Shown here one piece after another: positions 6,843 to 8,865 of a stretch of 8,865 nucleotides of DNA (its first letter is position 1; each line of letters begins with the position of its first letter). The position numbers and the translations under genes were made by a program. Source of the stretch: Patescibacteria group bacterium (GTDB lineage: Bacteria; Patescibacteriota; JABMPQ01; JAHIRA01); contig JAHIRA010000100.1 in the NCBI GenBank assembly GCA_018818905.1, forward strand, positions 1 through 8,865, written 5' to 3'. A model generated the notes under the pieces. It saw only the letters and a list, made by a program, of their open reading frames with translations. It was not told the origin of the DNA and made no database searches.

Positions 6843-6966
6843 CCTTCTTCCAACAAACTAAGGCGCAAATTTCTGAGAATTAAGACAAAGGATAAGGTTA
6901 AGAACTAAAGATATAAAGCATTTTCCCATAATTTTCTTATTATATTTTAAAAATAAAATTTCCAAC

Positions 6967-7551
6967 ATGAAAAAAACTTTAGAAAATCTCACCAAGGCTT
7001 TCATTGGTGAAAGTCAAGCTAGAAACCGTTACACCTATTATTCTAAGGTAGCCAAAAAAGAAGGCTACGAACAGATAGCGGGTGTTTTTTTAGAAACAGC
7101 CGAACAAGAGAAAACTCACGCCAAAAGACTGTTTGAACACATCCAAGAACTCAAAAAAGAAGACGGAGAAAGTCTCGATGAAATCATGGTTGAAGCTGCT
7201 GCTCCTAACGTCTATGAAGACACAGCCACCAATCTCAAAGCAGCTATCGCTGGCGAAAATTATGAGCACACCGAGATGTATCCAGATTTTGCCAATATCG
7301 CCGACGAAGAAGGATACAGCAAAGTGGCCACCAGAATGAGAGCTATCGCCCAAGCTGAACTTCATCATGAAGAAAGGTATCAGAAGCTACTAGGTGAACT
7401 TGAAGCTGGAACAGTCTTTGAAAAAAGCGAAGAAAAGGTTTGGATTTGTCGTGAATGTGGCTATATGCACACTGGCCCCAAAGCTCCCGAACTGTGTCCT
7501 TCTTGTGATCATCCCCAAGCCTACTATCAGCTTCAATGCGAAACTTACTAA
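6967..7551 (+). CDS. rbr: Rubrerythrin
   Basis: A 194-residue cytoplasmic non-heme iron peroxidase that reduces hydrogen peroxide in anaerobes and microaerophiles. The ferritin-like domain (about 1-145) supplies the di-iron ligands: Glu15 in GESQAR, Glu48-x-x-His51 in EKTH, Glu97/Glu100 in GENYE, and Glu131-x-x-His134 in ELHH. The C-terminal rubredoxin-like domain has its four iron-binding cysteines at 161, 164, 177 and 180 (CREC...CPSC). Length and order are those of classical rubrerythrin. The ATG lacks a Shine-Dalgarno site, and upstream DNA is very AT-rich with -10-like TATTAT/TATATT at 6938-6946 but no clear -35. Electron donor genes are not nearby. Confidence 0.97.
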   Translation: MKKTLENLTKAFIGESQARNRYTYYSKVAKKEGYEQIAGVFLETAEQEKTHAKRLFEHIQELKKEDGESLDEIMVEAAAPNVYEDTATNLKAAIAGENYEHTEMYPDFANIADEEGYSKVATRMRAIAQAELHHEERYQKLLGELEAGTVFEKSEEKVWICRECGYMHTGPKAPELCPSCDHPQAYYQLQCETY

Positions 7552-7578
7552 TTCACCTCTCCAAATAAAGAAGCGCTC

Positions 7579-7616
7579 AACCCCCTCTTTTGAAAGGAGG
7601 GGGTTAGGGGGAGGTT
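7579..7616. repeat. GC-rich palindromic repeat unit
   Basis: AACCCCCTC (7579-7587) pairs perfectly with GAGGGGGTT (7597-7605). The following AGGGGGAGGTT (7606-7616) is a second, imperfect complement of the left arm, so two hairpins compete. This kind of element recurs between genes in many bacterial genomes from memory; here it lies between rubrerythrin and tRNA-Ala. There is no T run, so it is not a standard terminator. Confidence 0.7.
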
Positions 7617-7622
7617 ATTTCC

Positions 7623-7693
7623 GGGCCTGTTGTTTAGTGGTAGAATGCCGCTGTCGCACAGCGGAGGCGGAGGTTCGATTCCTCCCAGGTCCA
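7623..7693 (+). tRNA. tRNA-Ala (anticodon CGC)
   Basis: Acceptor GGGCCTG (7623-7629) pairs with CAGGTCC (7686-7692), including a G3-U70 wobble pair, the main identity mark of alanine tRNA. Discriminator A is at 7693. Anticodon stem CCGCT/AGCGG surrounds GTCGCAC, giving anticodon CGC at 7655-7657. T stem GGAGG/CCTCC surrounds TTCGATT. The D stem GTTT/GAAT has two wobble pairs, the D loop has 7 bases and the variable loop only 4, which looks more like a glycine tRNA body. CCA is not encoded. I see no promoter directly upstream, so it may be read through from rubrerythrin. Confidence 0.85.
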
Positions 7694-7697
7694 CGTC

Positions 7698-7768
7698 GGA
7701 ACAACACTCCGGGTTACGTGTGCTCCTACGCTCCGCTCCGGAGCCCACTCCACCCTACGTATTGTTCC
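7698..7768. repeat. Nested inverted repeat after tRNA-Ala
   Basis: Outer arms GGAACAA (7698-7704) and TTGTTCC (7762-7768), middle arms GGGT (7711-7714) and ACCC (7752-7755), inner hairpin GCTCCG-CTC-CGGAGC (7730-7744). It could fold as one branched structure when transcribed behind tRNA-Ala. No coding frame here is credible. Confidence 0.6.
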
Positions 7769-7774
7769 TCCTTA

Positions 7775-7810
7775 CCGAAAAAATTTTCGCTGTCGCTCAC
7801 AATTTTTCGG
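7775..7810. repeat. AT-rich stem-loop repeat
   Basis: CCGAAAAAATT (7775-7785) pairs with AATTTTTCGG (7801-7810) with one bulged A. The loop carries GCTGTCGCTC, which resembles GCTCCGCTC in the centre of the preceding repeat. It is followed by a C- then T-rich stretch (7814-7830), so it might end the tRNA-Ala transcript. Confidence 0.55.
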
Positions 7811-7847
7811 GGACCCCTTAACTTCTTTTTGTGTGAGTCTTGGGAGC

Positions 7848-7876
7848 TTGAAATTTATGTAGAGCTTTGCTATAGT
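7848..7876 (+). promoter_or_regulatory. Promoter of tRNA-Gly
   Basis: TTGAAA (7848-7853) and TATAGT (7871-7876) with a 17-base spacer. Transcription would begin near 7883, about 15 bases before the tRNA, the same distance as for tRNA-Pro. Confidence 0.8.
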
Positions 7877-7897
7877 GTTTTTGTTAGTCACATCTTT

Positions 7898-7972
7898 GCG
7901 GGTATAGTACAATGGCTAGTATATTGGCTTTCCAAGCCAAGGATACGGGTTCGACTCCCGTTACCCGCTCCA
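7898..7972 (+). tRNA. tRNA-Gly (anticodon UCC), CCA encoded
   Basis: Acceptor GCGGGTA (7898-7904) pairs with TACCCGC (7962-7968); discriminator T at 7969 is typical of bacterial glycine tRNA. D stem GTAC/GTAT, anticodon stem TTGGC/GCCAA around TTTCCAA with anticodon TCC at 7931-7933, and T stem ACGGG/CCCGT around TTCGACT. The CCA end is present in the DNA at 7970-7972, unlike the other two tRNAs here. Confidence 0.96.
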
Positions 7973-7982
7973 TATTAACAAT

Positions 7983-8020
7983 AAAAGTAGCTCAACACAG
8001 AGCCACTTTTTATTTTTATC
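7983..8020. terminator. Terminator between tRNA-Gly and the convergent Fic gene, probably bidirectional
   Basis: AAAAGT (7983-7988) pairs with ACTTTT (8005-8010) and GCTC (7990-7993) with GAGC (8000-8003), with one A/C mismatch and loop AACACA. T-rich sequence follows on the plus strand, and a shorter T run follows on the minus strand, so it can end both the tRNA and the Fic transcript, whose stop codon is at 8022. Confidence 0.75.
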
Positions 8021-8021
8021 T

Positions 8022-8865
8022 TTATTTTTTTGTGCTTTTCATATAATCCTCAACTGCTTTTATCGATGAGTACCAATTCCGCCCCTTCTTAGCTGCTTCT
8101 ATCTTATTATTTAACGCCAATTTTTTTAAGTATGCAGGCGTATAATCAACATGCTTTGATAAATCAGCCAAACTCATCAACTGCTCATCTTTTTTTCTTG
8201 AAGGCTTTAAAACGGTTAAATAATCATTTACACTTCTTATAACACTTTGTGCTATAAATTCACAGATATTTTTATAATCACCCTTATCTGCCTCAGATAA
8301 AACCCGATAATATCTTTTTCTATCATTTCTTAAAATAATCGCCAATGAATATCCTGTATTCATAATCAGGATATTCATTACAAGCCTAGCAGTACGACCA
8401 TTTCCATCCCAAAATGGATGAATAGCTACTAATTTATGATGCACAATTGCAGCTAACTCAATCACATGATACTTCCTCTTATTATTCCTAATCCATCTAA
8501 TCAACTTTTCCATTTCTTGATTAACCTGAAAACCTGACGGTGGCGTATGATCACTTCCAGAAATAAATACATCACCTGTTCTATATACACCTGCAATTTC
8601 ACTATCTGCTTCCTGCACAATCAAAGAATGTAGTTGCTTGATCAAATGTTCTGAAATTGTATGCTTTTTATGATTATCAATAAGATCATAAAGGAAATCT
8701 AACGCCTCCTCATGATTTTTAGCTTCAAGATGATCTTTTAAAGGCTTACCTTTAATTGTTAAACCTTCATTAATAACCCAAAAAGTTTCTTTTTCAGTTA
8801 ATGTATTACCTTCAATAGCATTTGAATTATATGTCATCTTAATACGAAATCTATCTCTTAATTTA
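8022..8865 (-). CDS. Fic-domain protein with N-terminal inhibitory motif and C-terminal helix-turn-helix, 5' end outside window
   Basis: Fic enzymes usually transfer AMP from ATP to a hydroxyl of a target protein. The active-site motif HPFWDGNGR is intact at residues 140-148, numbered from the ATG at 8837. The inhibitory helix motif SNAIEGN (Ser5 to Glu9) sits at the N-terminal side, as in self-inhibited class II Fic proteins. The frame stays open upstream of that ATG to the window edge (LRDRFRIK precedes it), and family members carry more residues before the motif, so the true start is probably off the window. The C-terminus (about 220-268: SLADLSKHV, YLKKLALNNKIEAAKKGRNWY) resembles an excisionase/MerR-like DNA-binding domain. 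The gene is visibly richer in A/T than its neighbours and convergent to them, suggesting acquisition. No separate antitoxin gene is seen on its 3' side. Confidence 0.92.
   Translation of the reverse strand, partial: KLRDRFRIKMTYNSNAIEGNTLTEKETFWVINEGLTIKGKPLKDHLEAKNHEEALDFLYDLIDNHKKHTISEHLIKQLHSLIVQEADSEIAGVYRTGDVFISGSDHTPPSGFQVNQEMEKLIRWIRNNKRKYHVIELAAIVHHKLVAIHPFWDGNGRTARLVMNILIMNTGYSLAIILRNDRKRYYRVLSEADKGDYKNICEFIAQSVIRSVNDYLTVLKPSRKKDEQLMSLADLSKHVDYTPAYLKKLALNNKIEAAKKGRNWYSSIKAVEDYMKSTKK

Noticed and set aside
6636..6908. 90-codon ORF across tRNA-Pro
   Set aside because: Its central part is just the tRNA read as protein; a strong tRNA promoter lies inside it.
7548..7748. 66-codon minus-strand ORF over the hairpin and tRNA-Ala
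   Set aside because: Composed of the palindromic repeat and the tRNA complement.
7552..7810. CRISPR array in the repeat-dense zone
   Set aside because: Repeats differ from one another, spacing is irregular, and no cas gene is present.
7394..7978. 194-codon ORF from within rubrerythrin across tRNA-Ala and tRNA-Gly
   Set aside because: It overlaps rubrerythrin in another frame and then reads through repeats and two tRNAs; no protein-like character.

Overview
The window looks like a chromosomal piece of a small-genome bacterium, most likely a member of the Candidate Phyla Radiation (Patescibacteria). This rests on the moderately AT-rich sequence, lysine-rich proteins, short gene spacing, weak Shine-Dalgarno sites for most genes, tRNA genes that mostly lack an encoded CCA, and intergenic space rich in small inverted repeats. 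The phylum is inferred from style and gene mix. No marker gene in the window settles it, and a Firmicutes-like lineage is the main alternative. Both window edges cut genes.

Layout. Left edge (1-428): the 3' part of a class I SAM-dependent methyltransferase. Then (499-2742) a large multi-spanning membrane histidine kinase with a GAF domain and no visible response regulator partner. Next comes clpP (2837-3412), whose stop codon overlaps the start of an uncatalogued 46-codon single-span membrane protein (3412-3552). A gap of about 310 bases follows, holding a good promoter and a potentially structured leader. It precedes the RNA-decay pair rny (RNase Y, 3863-5386) and ymdB (metallophosphoesterase, 5391-6182), separated by 4 bases. 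A single HU gene (6303-6578) has its own promoter, a strong ribosome binding site and a clear rho-independent terminator.

The right third is a tRNA and repeat zone: tRNA-Pro(UGG) at 6710, rubrerythrin at 6967-7551, tRNA-Ala(CGC) at 7623 and tRNA-Gly(UCC) at 7898, with several inverted and direct repeats packed between them. A probably bidirectional terminator at 7983-8020 separates tRNA-Gly from a convergent, AT-richer Fic-domain gene (minus strand, 8022 to the right edge) that looks like an accessory acquisition.

How the genes fit together: ClpP is the proteolytic core that degrades unfolded proteins handed over by Clp ATPases (none here). RNase Y starts mRNA decay at the membrane, and its conserved neighbour YmdB is a phosphodiesterase. 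HU shapes the nucleoid. Rubrerythrin detoxifies peroxide, which suggests an anaerobic or microaerophilic life. The Fic protein probably modifies a target protein by AMPylation and is held in check by its own N-terminal inhibitory helix. Five promoters could be read by eye, each with exactly 17 bases between the -35 and -10 boxes (upstream of clpP, rny, hup, tRNA-Pro and tRNA-Gly), which supports a normal sigma-70 type housekeeping system.

Nothing here is a proven new system. The most promising leads are the ClpP-coupled mini membrane protein, the methyltransferase/sensor-kinase pair, the long rny leader, the Gly-like body of tRNA-Ala, and the repeat-dense tRNA zone bordered by a Fic gene.
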